This document shows positions 10,984 through 20,392 of a stretch of 64,000 bases of DNA, piece by piece. The notes under the pieces are model-generated. The model saw only the letters and a program-made list of their open reading frames with translations. It was not told the DNA's origin and ran no database searches. Location: assembly GCA_039621445.1 (NCBI GenBank), contig CP154954.1, forward strand, positions 74,119,653 through 74,183,652, in the 5' to 3' direction. Position numbers and translations under genes: made by a program. How positions within the stretch are numbered: position 1 is the stretch's first letter; the number at the start of each line of letters is the position of its first letter. Source of the stretch: Euglena gracilis (lineage: Eukaryota; Euglenida; Euglenophyceae; Euglenales).

Positions 10984-11237
10984 TAATGGCCCCCAATTTC
11001 ACGATGTCAGCAAAGGGGAAAAAATTTACAAAAAAACCGGAGGGTTTATGGGAGATTTGTCTTGTTAATGGGGCCAAGTTCAGGGAATTTCTATCAAAAA
11101 AAACACACGATGATATCCATGGGTGCCCCAACTCAAAAAGAAATCAGAAAAAAACCAATCTTCCAACCCCTCAACCAGCCCAAAATGAAGACTGCGCAAA
11201 TGTAGGATTCAAATGAACGGACTGGAGACACGGCAAC

Positions 11238-11328
11238 CCAGGCTGTCAAGGAGTACGGTACCGACACAGCACATGCCAGGATGGAGCCCGGGGTGGGGTC
11301 CAGAACAACGCCTGCAGATCGCTGCAGC
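11238..11328 (-). CDS. Exon: PstS-like domain, GSILACAVSVPYSL segment
   Basis: Acceptor GCGCAG, then one base plus 30 codons, then donor CCTGG|GTTGCC. The peptide contains AGVVLDPTPGSILACAVSVP followed by YSLTAW. PstS-like proteins have a conserved (P)GSI.YV strand here, preceded by a Val-rich strand. It falls between the putative N-terminal exon at 12.75 kb and the YPLAF exon at 10.28 kb. The alternative frames are Cys/Trp-rich and lack splice phase. Confidence 0.5.
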
Positions 11329-11905
11329 CTGCGCAAAGGAAGGCAGGGAAAAAAATTCGAAAAATGCACATTTTCAGAAAAACTGGGCACAGGTGCGATA
11401 AATTCTTCCATACGCACAATCTCAGGCGGCGGAAATCGCCCAAAGAAATTCGTCACTGACACGTCTCCATAATGTCACAAATAAGCACCCCAAAAAAATT
11501 CTTAAAGTTTATGCAATCACAGAGACATTACAGCATAAACAGTTCTACAGTGTCCAAACGAGCGGAAACCCGCTTCCAAGCTGAGCTGAGCTGATCCAAG
11601 CTGTTCCAAGATGAGTTCTGTTTTGGCTATGACGACATCGTTGAAGAACAAAGAGTCCACGTTGTTACCAGGCAAGCACAGTCATCCCCGATTTTTGGTC
11701 TCCAGTGGGGACCAGTGGAATCCGGTGGAATCGGGTGGGATCCGGTGGGCCACAACTCTCAGATTCATGATGAAAAAAGGGAGAAACATGCGGTAACCAA
11801 CAAGGCACCAACACATGGGTTCCCGTATGTGCTGTTAACTCTGCTTTGGTAAAGGCACGGTGGTGAAACCGCGCTTTTTGTCATATACCAAACGAAACTG
11901 CTGTA

Positions 11906-12309
11906 ACCCCCCCCCCTAATAAGCTCACGGGTGCGCGCACTTTAAGGACGTAGTTTGGGACCCCAAGGGGTGCGCACTTATTACGGCAGTGCGCACTTTT
12001 TAGGGCAAAGCCAAAAATACTGACATTACCCCCACTCTTCTTCAATTTTCCCCCAATTTTGTGATTTCAAGCTATGAGTCAAGTGATTGTGTGTCAAATG
12101 TGTCAAATTTGGGCTTGGACGATAGAAATATTTGGTCTGAGAAAGACAATTCTGAGAATTGTGTGTGCTTTCCGACCTGAGATATGACAGCGATTTCTCC
12201 TTTGGGGGGGTGCGCACTTTTTAGGGAGGTAGTTTCTGGCCCTTGGGGGTGCGCACTTATTAGGGCACTGCGCATAATTAGGGCACTGCGCACTTATTAG
12301 GGGGGGGGT
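11906..12309. mobile_element. TA-flanked poly-C/poly-G element, GTGCGCACTTATTAGGG family
   Basis: TA (11904-11905), ACCCCCCCCCTAATAAGC at the left end, GCACTTATTAGGGGGGGGGT at the right, then TA (12310-12311). Subterminal GTGCGCACTTATTAGGG words repeat several times near each end in inverted arrangement, with an AT-rich core between. A related element at 43000-43238 shares the CACGGGTGCGC block. Confidence 0.75.
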
Positions 12310-12748
12310 TACAACTTTGCCATCTGATACAACTTGGGTTGGAGGAGATGACATGGGAAGTTCAGATGGGGGCTTCAAGCCTTTAGTAATGAAATCTGTT
12401 GTCAAGGTACAAAATCTGCCATGAAAGTTGTACGGAAAGGCTGGAGGTGAGAACGCGAACGTCTGGGGAAAAAATCACCTGGAAAAAGATCGCTACTGAC
12501 TGGGGGGGTGGTCGTTGGACAAGGCCGGTCGTTGGACAAGGGGGTACCATACACAAAGAGTAAACATTCTCAACATTAGCCACGTGGTTCAACTAACACA
12601 GCAAAAAGGAAGGAGAGGCCACTTAATAACAGGTGGCTCTTCGGCAGAACGAAACTGCTTATCCATCCTTGTGGCAACAGTCGCTATTTCATTGCAGCTA
12701 CCTCATACGCGTGCTGATATGAAACACCCCCCACCAGCAGGACACCAT

Positions 12749-12885
12749 GCAACGGAATTATCTCGAATTGCATTGGCCCAGTCAACGAGCGTTATCGGCG
12801 GCGTAAAGGAGAACGTCCTCATCCGAAGGTCCTCGTCGACATGCCACAGTTTTTGTTCGTAATACACCACAGCACCACAACGTTG
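12749..12885 (-). CDS. Possible exon: N-terminal PstS-like segment
   Basis: The minus frame reads VVYYEQKLWHVDEDLRM and then ITLVDWANAIRDNSVAWCPA. PstS-like domains have a VVYN strand, then a L.L....(A)..I......W motif. The order fits but the motif is weak. A single clean reading frame and its position upstream of the 11.24-kb exon favour it. Boundaries are approximate. Further 5' exons and the signal peptide were not found. Confidence 0.4.
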
Positions 12886-13546
12886 CATTGACTTGATGTC
12901 ACCAAAGACAGCACAAATGTAGAGGGAAGCAGAAATCTGCTTCCCCTGTAGATATTCTCATAAACTGAAAAATCTGTTCATAACCAGTTGAGCGACAGAA
13001 ATGGTGAATTGCCCAGATAGTAAACCACCAAAATGCCACACTTAAAAGAAAAACACCAGGCTGTCGACCGTTGGTCAGTGGCAGGGAATTTCTTAAGGAC
13101 CCCGGGGGGGTCCATCAGGCCGGCTGGAAAAAGGTGCTGGTTGGGGGAACAGTGCTGGCTGGACCCCCCCCCCGCCCTAGAGGGTGGGGGTCCAGGGAGG
13201 GGGTTCGAACCCGGCAGCTGGGCTGGACCCAGCTGGGACCCGAAAACTCGAAAACAGCCCAAATCCAGCAGGAATGCATTCTTTCGACTAAATTTTTGAG
13301 GTGAAAACGGAAAAAAGTACCAAACATGGCCATTTTTGGCCAGTTTTGACTCCTCTTTCAAACATTAGGATTAGGCGGCATAAATTGCCCTTGAAAAATT
13401 TGACTGAAACGCGTTCTGGAAAGCCGTAAAATTGTTCACAAAAAAAAGTCAAAAAATTTAAGTTGGACTTCCTGTCTAAAAAATTTTGGCCTATTACGCA
13501 ACAACAAAAGGTATTAGAAAATATGACACTATTGCTAACCCACGTA

Positions 13547-14188
13547 CCCCGCCCCCCCTATGTCCAACGACCGGTAAACTCTGTCCTCTGACCGGGGGTG
13601 TGGTCGTTGGACATAAAGTAGTGACCAAAAAGGTGTCCTCCGACCGGGGGGCGGTCGTTGGACACAGGGTCGGGAAAAAAAGTTTGCCGAAACCCTCCCC
13701 AAACAGGTGAAAATTTTCCTTCCGGCGCTTCGCGCCCCCATTTCCAGCCCTTTTCAACAAATATTTACTTAAATAGCACCCAAAACTGGCATCCTTGGAC
13801 GATTTTGTTGCGGAGATCACGTCAAGAGAACATGCAAAGAAAATGCAAACGAAGGTTGGTGACCAATGTAAAGAGGCTCTGTGATGGAAAACACCAGTCA
13901 CAGAAACGAAACGAAATCACAGCGGCACAACCATAACGCAACGTCCTCTTCCCTCCCATCCCTTTCCTTCCATGTCTCTCCAACCATGACTCCGCACCCT
14001 TTTTTGGGTACTGGGCGGGTGGTGAAACCCTAGGTAGAGGACAAAGGGCGGAAGAAAAGCCTTTCAGGGCTGGCAAACCTCCAGTTTCCACACACCTGCA
14101 AAAAAAAACAGCAAACCTCCGAAAAGGTGTCCTCTGACCGGGGGGGGGGGTCGCTGGACATAGGGGGGTCGTTGGACATAGGGGGGGG
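13547..14188. mobile_element. TA-flanked TIR element, TATGTCCAACGACC family
   Basis: After TA (13545-13546) it starts CCCCGCCCCCCCTATGTCCA and continues ACGACCGG. It ends GTCGTTGGACATAGGGGGGG with TA at 14189-14190. Subterminal copies of GTCGTTGGACA with GACCGGGG blocks occur near each end. A GGCGCTTCGCGCC hairpin lies at about 13724. A fragment of the same end is at 12510-12545, and a cousin (TTGTCCAACGACCGG) at 48369-48598. No transposase is encoded. Confidence 0.8.
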
Positions 14189-14439
14189 TACTATAACTGT
14201 AACGAGAGTCTTGAAAACAGAGAAGTAAGCGTTGGCAGTTTTTAACCGCATATGTATACAACTGACGAACAATTATAACAACAAAAATAAAGTATAAGCC
14301 ACAATGAAGCGGAAAACCGCTTCACTAATGCGGAAACATGTGATATTACTGAAAGCAGAACAGAATCAACATTAAGAGAAACACAGCTTTATCTTTACGC
14401 ATTGCAAAGGAAAAGGAGGAGAGACCACGTTCTTCCTTT

Positions 14440-15345
14440 GGCATCAACTCTCTCTGACACCGACGTTGGCCACCGTCGGTGTCGGGTACTCCTGTGGGCT
14501 GCCGGGGCCGCAAACGGCGGAAGCAGGCACCCGACAGCCCCGTGGCTCCCCGCCTTGCGCTACTGTAGACCAAATGATTTTGTGACTTAGAATGCAACGA
14601 TCACTCACCTCCGGAATTGATGGTGCACGTAGTCGATGAAAAAGAGATCATGTATGGCTAATGAAGCAGTTTTCCGCTTGATATGAATAATTCACAATAT
14701 TTGTTTACAAATGAGGGAGAATTGGAAACAAACAGGGGAGAGGCTGGACCGGGTCCATTTCATTTCCCCGTACCCCTGAACGGTGCCCAGTCGTCAGGGG
14801 TTCGTTTATGGCTTTTGCTAGGCAAGTTGGCTGGCAGACGGAGGAGACAACGCGTGCTCAAAGGTGTCAATTTTCTGGGATGAGGTTTGAAATTCTGGCA
14901 CGTTACAAAAAAGTTTGTTCAATGAGGGAAAATCAACAACAATTATACATTACCAGGGCTCTGTTTCGCTTCTAGGAATCAAAATTGCCTAAAATGTGTG
15001 ACAAATTCCTAATTGGAGCTATTTTTGGACCCAAAAGTTCTAAAAATAGGTCCCATGTGACGTTGTATGAGAGGTCACACTTGTCACGCGTGACCCGTCA
15101 AAACTTCCACGTTCCCCCCGCGACCCCCCGCGACCCCCCCCACGACTCATACACCCCCAAGGACATGGAAGGGGGCTGTCACACGTTCACAACAGATTTA
15201 AAAGGGGTTGTTACATTCCTCGGTGTCGATGAAGTCGGCGGTGTTCATCGCCCTCTGTAGGAAGGCAATTTTCCTCACTCGTTGCAGGTCCAACCGCGTG
15301 CGAAGGTTGCAGCCACAGCTCACTTCAGATGATTCCATGGATCCA
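14440..15345. other. Interval with two doubtful minus-strand frames
   Basis: At 15205-15345 the minus strand reads VSCGCNLRTRLDLQRVRKIA then FLQRAMNTADFIDTEE, which looks protein-like and could be an upstream exon of the receptor gene. At 14460-14580 a Cys/Arg-rich minus frame is open in all phases. Neither has convincing splice sites. A CCCCCGCGACC array at 15112-15142 belongs to the family described at 20.2 kb. Confidence 0.25.
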
Positions 15346-15654
15346 AAAAAGACAGCACTCTACTCTGTCCCCCAGGCCTTTTTTCAAAAGTCTTCACACA
15401 AAAAAAATCGAATGAGACTAAAAAAAATTAGTTAATCCCACGACTGTGATGGATATGACCCGGACGGGGGGGTTAGAAGCGGCCACACTTTGAAGTGGGC
15501 CCTGCGCACCGTAGGTTAACCTCATCGTGGACAATTGTCTCTCCACCCCACAGCTGGCTCATGCGCACTGATGTAACCGCAGGCACGGGTCGCAGAGAGC
15601 AGGTGGAAATCCACGTCGTCAATTATAGCGAACTTTTAAGACGCGGAGGGCAGG

Positions 15655-15800
15655 GAATTTCTTAAGGAACCCGGGGGGGGGGGGCAGCCTCCGGCTGGCA
15701 AAAAGGTTGTTGGCGGGGGGAGGGGGTCCGGGGCTGGAGCGGGCTGGGCTGGGCTAGGTCGAGGAAAAAGGGATGGGGGGGGGGGGCAGGACCCACTCAC
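15655..15800. repeat. CTTAAG/GGCTGGCAAAAAGG repeat
   Basis: GGGAATTTCTTAAGGAACCC plus a G run, then CCTCCGGCTGGCAAAAAGG, and GGGGTCCGGGGCTGGAG. The same blocks in the same order occur at 13088-13200 and 21866-22020, and inverted at 63290-63446. It is therefore a member of the element family whose complete copy is 62969-63446. Confidence 0.6.
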
Positions 15801-15877
15801 TTTCCCGTAAAAACGAACATTAAAAAATAAAAACAATTAAAAAAATGGGCTTTCCAATCCTACCGGGAGGGGTTGGG

Positions 15878-16309
15878 CAGGGCTGGATAGAGGTAGAGGG
15901 ATAGAGGTAGAGGTAGAGGTAGAGGTAGAGGTCACCTCTACCTCTACTATCCCTCTATGTCACCTCAATGTCAAACTTCTAAGGGAAGTGGCTTATCAAA
16001 GAAATTTTATGCCGAACGAAGGCAATTTTATGGAAAAAATCAGAAATTGGCCATTCTTGTCACAAATCTCCTATGGCAATTTTTGAAACCACCCATCCGG
16101 ATATTTTTTCTCATTCCTAACCTAAATAAGATGTGTTGAGATGCTAATTTGCCAAATTTGAGGCATTTGGAGCCTTTTGTGGCCCTTATTGGTGCCATTT
16201 TATGACATTTTATGGACATAGAGGTGACATAGAGGTAGAGGTAGAGGTAGAGGTGGGTCAGATAGAGGTAGAGGACTTTGACCTCTACCTCTACCTCTAT
16301 CCAGCCCTG
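15878..16309. mobile_element. TIR element with GGTTGGG duplication and GGTAGA minisatellite
   Basis: It starts CAGGGCTGGATAGAGGTAGA and ends in the exact inverse, CTCTATCCAGCCCTG. It is flanked on both sides by GGTTGGG (15871-15877 and 16310-16316). Subterminal (GGTAGA)n tracts lie inside each end. The CAGGG...CCCTG ends and 7-8 bp duplication are those of the intron-forming elements at 45171, 55559 and 62969, but this copy is not in a recognisable gene. Confidence 0.8.
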
Positions 16310-17087
16310 GGTTGGGCCAACCGATGGGGGGGGGGGCGGGGCAGGTAACCCGCTCACTGTCCCGTGGGAAAAAAAACACTGAAAAGACTGAAACACAAAG
16401 CTCTCTAGCCGGCCAGCTTCCCACCACGTGACCTCGTTCACCGACTGCTCGAAGAGCTCAGTGGCAGCGTCCATTCGGGGGGGGGGGGGGAAGAGTGGGT
16501 CGCTATCCGGATAAAAAAAAACCAACTGAAATCAGTGATAAATGAAGTTATCCAGCCAACCGGTGACGGGGGGGGGGGGGGCAGGTGACCCACTCACTGT
16601 CCCGTGAATAAAAAGACTGAAAAGTATGAAAAATAAAGTAATAAAATAACCCTACCCAACACTGAAATGACCAAAAACCCTCAGTCTCTGTAACGCTGGG
16701 CAGGCTCAAAGGGACTGCACTTCGCCAAGTAGCAGGAGATGTCAGCGTCATCCACCCCCCGGCTGCGTGCATACCTTCACCACTTGCTCCGGGGCCCCGT
16801 TGTACGAGTGATGAAATAGGTATGCGGCAGGGTTCTTTTTTTTCCAATTGGGGGGGGCGTGGGAGGGGGGGTCAGGGTATTTTTCAGCAGCAGGGGGGAG
16901 GGGGGTCACTCCGCACGTGCAAGCACTTTTCACATGTATTTTATTTGCGCAAATGCGCGCAATGACCACATCAAATTATGTCAAGTGACCAATTCAGGAG
17001 GACCATTTCCAAGAAGCCAAGACATGACAACACACAGTCAGTTTTCGTACGAGCCCTGCACACTGTATAGTAGTCCCCCTGAGCATA

Positions 17088-17295
17088 CCATGCCCCCCCC
17101 CCTTTATGTACCTCCCCCCGGGAGGCCAAAACCGGGCAGGAGGTACATAATGGGGGGGAGGTACACAATGGGGGGGGCAAGTTTTTCTTTGGCGGGACAT
17201 GGGAGCAGGTGGATGCTACCCCCCCCCCATTATGTACCTCCCCCCCCCCAGGGGGTACACAATGGGGGGGGGGTACACAATGGGGGGGGGCATGG
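17088..17295. mobile_element. TA-flanked CCATG...CATGG element in hAT copy A
   Basis: It is bounded by TA (17086-17087) and TA (17296-17297), starts CCATGCCCCCCCCCC and ends GGGGGGGCATGG. In hAT copy B the matching site reads GATGTATGC with a single TA and no insert, so this is a true insertion with TA duplication. Internal GTACATAATGGGGGG and GTACACAATGGGGGG words suggest nested or duplicated termini. Confidence 0.85.
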
Positions 17296-17450
17296 TACAT
17301 CAAATTTCTTGATATGGGGCCCAACATTGCCAGAAGGTCTTCTGTTGCTCTTCTGTGTTGCACATTTTCAAGGTCACGCCGGACCACTTCGCCAGGCTTC
17401 AAATGGGCCGCGGCAATTTCAACCAAGTTTCCCCAGAGCGCGTTGTAATA

Positions 17451-17620
17451 CCATCCCCCCCCCCCATATAAGACCCCCCCCATATAAGACCCCCCCCCCT
17501 GGCCGGCCGAAGGCCGGCCCTTTGGCCGGGACCGACCCCCCCCATAGAAGACCCCCCCCATATAAGCCCCCCCTGGGATTTTGGCTCCCGAGGGGGGGTC
17601 TTATATGGGGGGGGGCATGG
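17451..17620. mobile_element. TA-flanked element in hAT copy A, second insertion
   Basis: TA (17449-17450), left end CCATCCCCCCCCCCCC then ATATAAGACCCCCC, right end GGTCTTATATGGGGGG then CATGG, TA (17621-17622). Copy B has an uninterrupted GGAGTATTACAACGCC at this point. The insert splits the hAT codons for EYYNA. A GGCCGGCCGAAGGCCGGCC hairpin lies in the centre. Confidence 0.85.
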
Positions 17621-18164
17621 TATTCTAATGCCTTGAAACCGGTGCACCACCTGGTGTCGTTCGGCAAAGGAGGAGCATTCAGGCGACAGCTGGGCAAACG
17701 CCATTTCAAAAACAGCCAGAGGCATTTTGTCTGCCCAGATCCTTTCACTCGCAATCCAGCATGCGCACGATGATTGTACGCAAACCAACGAAGGCCTTCA
17801 CCTTCTCCAAAGCCGGCCCTGATTATACAACGGCACAACAGTGTGGAGCAACATTCTTTGTGGAACAGGACCTGTTGTGCAGGGGAAGAAAAGCAAATCA
17901 GATCGTTGTTCTTGGACCAACTTTTTCATCCTCTTCATGTTAGAAGCTGAATCAATGCCATGCCTTTGCTCCACAGCACGAGGCGGGGCCTGGTTTGCAT
18001 ATCCACGCACTTCAACAGGGTTAAGCAAAGACATGGGTTGTGGTCACAGCAATGACACGGCACTCCAGCTCCTTCTGGGCAAGTTCAATGGCTTCGAAAA
18101 GTTTCTGGGCCAGCCGTTCCGCAGTGTGTGGTTGACCAGTGGTGTCCTCCGCGGACAAAAGGTA

Positions 18165-18346
18165 CCACCCCCCCCCCCCTTTATTGTCCCCCCCCCTTTA
18201 TTGTCCCTGGGCCCCGGCCGACGGGGGGTTTTTTTGGCCCGGCCAATGAAATTCCTTTGGTACCCCTTTATTGTCCCCCCCCCTTTATTGTCCGGTCGGG
18301 CCTCCCGGGGGCAGGTCGGTGGGACAATAAAGGGGGGGGGAGGTGG
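18165..18346. mobile_element. TA-flanked CCACC...GGTGG element in hAT copy A, third insertion
   Basis: TA (18163-18164), CCACCCCCCCCCCCC then CTTTATTGTCC at the left; GGACAATAAAGGGGGGGGG and AGGTGG at the right; TA (18347-18348). It separates the DGWTG part of the transposase from the HTAERLA part. Copy B does not cover this point, so no empty site is available. Confidence 0.75.
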
Positions 18347-18361
18347 TAGCAGCCCCCCCCC

Positions 18362-18952
18362 CAACTTGAATGCTTGTCACCAACGTTGGGTCATTTGAAG
18401 GGCCCGTCCATCCATCCATCTGCAGGGTCGCAAACTTCCCTTTCAGCCGAGAGTTCAAAACATTGAATTGTTTGATAAAAATCCGGTCCAGTAAATCACC
18501 ACTGAGGGAACGGCGTTCTGCCGGCTTGTAACCAGGCCTGCACATGCCATGAAATGGCGGAATTCTGGGTGGTTCACACAGCTGAACGGCAAGTTTGCAG
18601 CCACCACGAACCGGCACAACTGTTCATCCAACGCCTGCTTCATCTCGTTGTCGGTAACGACTGGCTGTAGGAGCGCTTGCTTCGGCCGTTTCCTTGGGAG
18701 ATTGAAGAACTCCAGCACTGGCTCTTCCACCGAAGACGAAGATGATGATACTTCTTCTGTCAACCCAGCACGTATCAATCCCCTGCACCGTTGTGCATGG
18801 TTCCACATCCGCTGGACCAGGGGGGCCATCTCAACGTCGCACCCCTTGCAAGAGGCACGGGTACGTCCATCAAACACTTGATGTTTTATGAAGTAATGCC
18901 CAATACCATGTGCCGGTCTTCCACCAGGCATAAAAACAACAGGGCAGGCCAT
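18362..18952 (-). pseudogene. hAT transposase N-terminus with BED zinc finger, frameshifted
   Basis: The Met at 18952 opens a frame with a CKGCDVEMAPLVQRMWNHAQ then RC segment (BED-type CC-H..C spacing), an acidic Ser/Glu linker, and ALDEQLCRFVVAANLPFSCV leading to PEFRHFMACAGL. Near 18530 the homology moves to another frame and continues GYKPAERRSLSGDLLDRIF and TLQMDGWTGPSNDPTLVTS, so a one-base shift has broken the gene (or a tiny intron lies there). The LPFS/F...DGWT series is diagnostic of hAT transposases. Confidence 0.8.
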
Positions 18953-19442
18953 AGGAGTTAGGAATGACGTTCCCTTTCGCGACCTGAATCGTTCAAAACT
19001 GGTTAAAACTAGTTTGAAACGGTTTAAACGTATTTAACTCTTCGGGATGTTTTAATTCCAACCCTGACCCCCCATGGTGGTTGGACCCCCTCGGCACGGC
19101 AAAATGGGGACCCCCCCCCTGGTCAGCCGACCCCTCGGCACGGCATGCTGAACCATACCGATGAATTTTTGTTCCCGCCTGTGGGCGCCCGAATTGTTTC
19201 AAAACGGCTTTTCGGCTTTTCGGCCGCGGCGAGTGGCAAAAAAGCTGTGCTGAACGGCGAAGATGCCATTTCTCCGGGCACTTTTGGCAGAAAAGCCGTT
19301 TAGCCGGCAGCACTGGCGCACTGGCGCTGAGTACATGTGCCAGTTTTCGCACAAGGTCCACACTCGCTGAAGGCCACCCACCAGAATATCGGCTCAAGGG
19401 GCGTTCCACATCTGGACCTTTCAAATACTCCCACGTTAGGTG

Positions 19443-19720
19443 AACACATGTCCACGGGACAGTTCTTCCCAATGCGACGTCACGTGTTGTACGTCCGGAT
19501 ATGCCACAGTTTCGTCGTTCAAAAACACATGTCGATTGTGTTTTTTTTCCACGCCGTCCACATACGGCTTGCGTTTGGTGTCAACAAGGACAATACGTCC
19601 TGGGGTGTGCTCAGCCAGCTCCCAAACACCACCAAAAGTTTGATTAACAGAAGCCAGAAATTTTCAGCCTCTCCACTCAGTCACACGACTAAATCCTGTC
19701 TTCTTGCTTCTTCGTGCCAT
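19443..19720 (-). pseudogene. Unidentified open frame upstream of hAT copy A
   Basis: From a Met at 19720 the minus strand reads MARRSKKTGFSRVTEWRG, meets one stop, then continues VNQTFGGVWELAEHTPGRIV and a basic stretch DTKRKPYVDGVEKKHNRHVF. Composition and continuity look coding, but I do not recognise the family. It could be a second transposon ORF or a gene fragment. Another minus frame at about 19.2-19.45 kb (TWEYLKGPDVERPLS) may belong to it. Confidence 0.35.
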
Positions 19721-19839
19721 GGTGAAAAACTGAATGTCTTGCGCAGAATGTTTCACGTCCGAAATAAGGAAGGCTTCAAAGCACAAAGGGAAGAAGAGCC
19801 AGACAAAAAGCGGCCACGGAAAGTGCAGAATCGCAGCAG

Positions 19840-20000
19840 TATACGGCTAAAAAGTCGAATTGCCAAAAATGAGTGGCAAAAATGCCGAAAAGCCAAAAGT
19901 GAACGGCATAATCGCCGAAAAGCCGAAAAACAACGGCTAAAAAGCCGAAAAGCTGCAAAAAAATGTGTCAAAAAGCCGAAAAGCCGAAATGAACCACTCA
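19840..20000. repeat. AAAAGCCGAAA degenerate tandem repeat
   Basis: Imperfect repeats of AAAAGCCGAAAAGCC and related units. The plus frame gives a Lys/Arg-rich artefact. The same word in reverse (GGCTTTTCGGC) appears at about 19.2-19.33 kb, flanking the unidentified frame. Confidence 0.7.
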
Positions 20001-20185
20001 TGGGCGGGAACATTCCTTTGGGAAATTTCGGCTGTCCGCCACGGTGGACCCCCCCCCCGGGGGGGGGACTGACCCCCTCGGCACGGCAAAATGGGGACCC
20101 CCCTCTGGTGGCCGAGGGTCCTCGTCAGACGTGCCGAACCTCCCTTGAGCTAATGGGAGAAGATTGATGCTCAGGGGGTGCGGTC

Positions 20186-20392
20186 CCCGTGACCCCCCCC
20201 GTGACCCCCCCCGTGACCCCCCCATGACCCGCAAATGAGGGGTGCGATTTGTCCAATCGATGGGCAGCGATTTGTGCCTTCCATGTTCTCACCGAGTCCA
20301 CCCACAAGGTCCCCGAAACTGCCATTTGCCCCCCGTGACCCCCCCCCCCCGTGACCCCCCCCGTGACCCCCCCGTGACCCGCGCCACCCCCT
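20186..20392. repeat. CCCCCCGTGACC arrays (two clusters)
   Basis: Four units of GACCCCCCCCGT at 20186-20238 and four to five at 20332-20392. Related arrays occur at 22182-22232 (GTGTCCCCCCC), 22478-22512, 22833-22892, 23934-23972 and, inverted, 29084-29122. They tend to occur in pairs a few hundred bp apart, so they may be the ends of inserted elements. Confidence 0.7.

Larger units (their letters stand above)
3741..12885 (-). other. Gene span: receptor with PstS-like ectodomain, TM and cytoplasmic linker
   Basis: Reading the minus strand from high to low coordinates, exons occur in the order expected of one protein: PstS-like binding-fold pieces (12.7-12.9, 11.24-11.33, 10.28-10.42, 8.91-9.08 kb), a transmembrane helix (6.61-6.72 kb), a helical linker (5.857-6.003 kb) and a PFIPDQL segment (3.741-3.882 kb). 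This layout (binding protein outside, linker inside) is known from membrane receptors whose output is a cyclase or kinase. The output domain itself was not identified, and the 5' end is unknown. Introns are 0.8 to 2.2 kb and full of mobile elements. The ligand cannot be inferred. The fold resemblance to phosphate-binding proteins does not show phosphate sensing. Confidence 0.5.
16395..18160 (-). pseudogene. hAT transposase, catalytic and C-terminal part, disrupted
   Basis: Reading down the minus strand: HTAERLAQKLFEAIELAQKE at about 18.1 kb, SASNMKRMKKLVQEQ at 17.9 kb, LPNDTRWCTGFKALEY at 17.63 kb, NALWGNLVEIAAAHLKPGEV at 17.43 kb, a YLFHHSYNG element at 16.82 kb and a dimerisation segment EVTWWEAGRLESF at 16.42 kb. 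These follow hAT family order. Frame changes, stops and the embedded elements mean it cannot make a full protein. The interval at about 16.47-16.68 kb differs from copy B and sits where both copies appear to have an intron. Confidence 0.7.
16390..18955 (-). mobile_element. hAT transposon remnant, copy A
   Basis: A minus-strand hAT transposase spread over about 2.5 kb with at least three later insertions (17088-17295, 17451-17620, 18165-18346). Domain order from 5' to 3' is BED-type zinc finger, alpha-helical N-domain (LPFS...FR motif), DGWTG strand, HTAERLA segment, NDTRW motif and the C-terminal dimerisation region (TWWEAGRLESF). Copy B at 30.85-32.03 kb is homologous along 16.4-17.8 kb. Element termini and target duplication were not identified. 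Confidence 0.75.

Noticed and set aside
3741-12885. Bacterial pstS gene or contamination
   Set aside because: The PstS-like motifs are split over exons with splice signals and kilobase introns, and are followed by a TM and eukaryotic-style linker.
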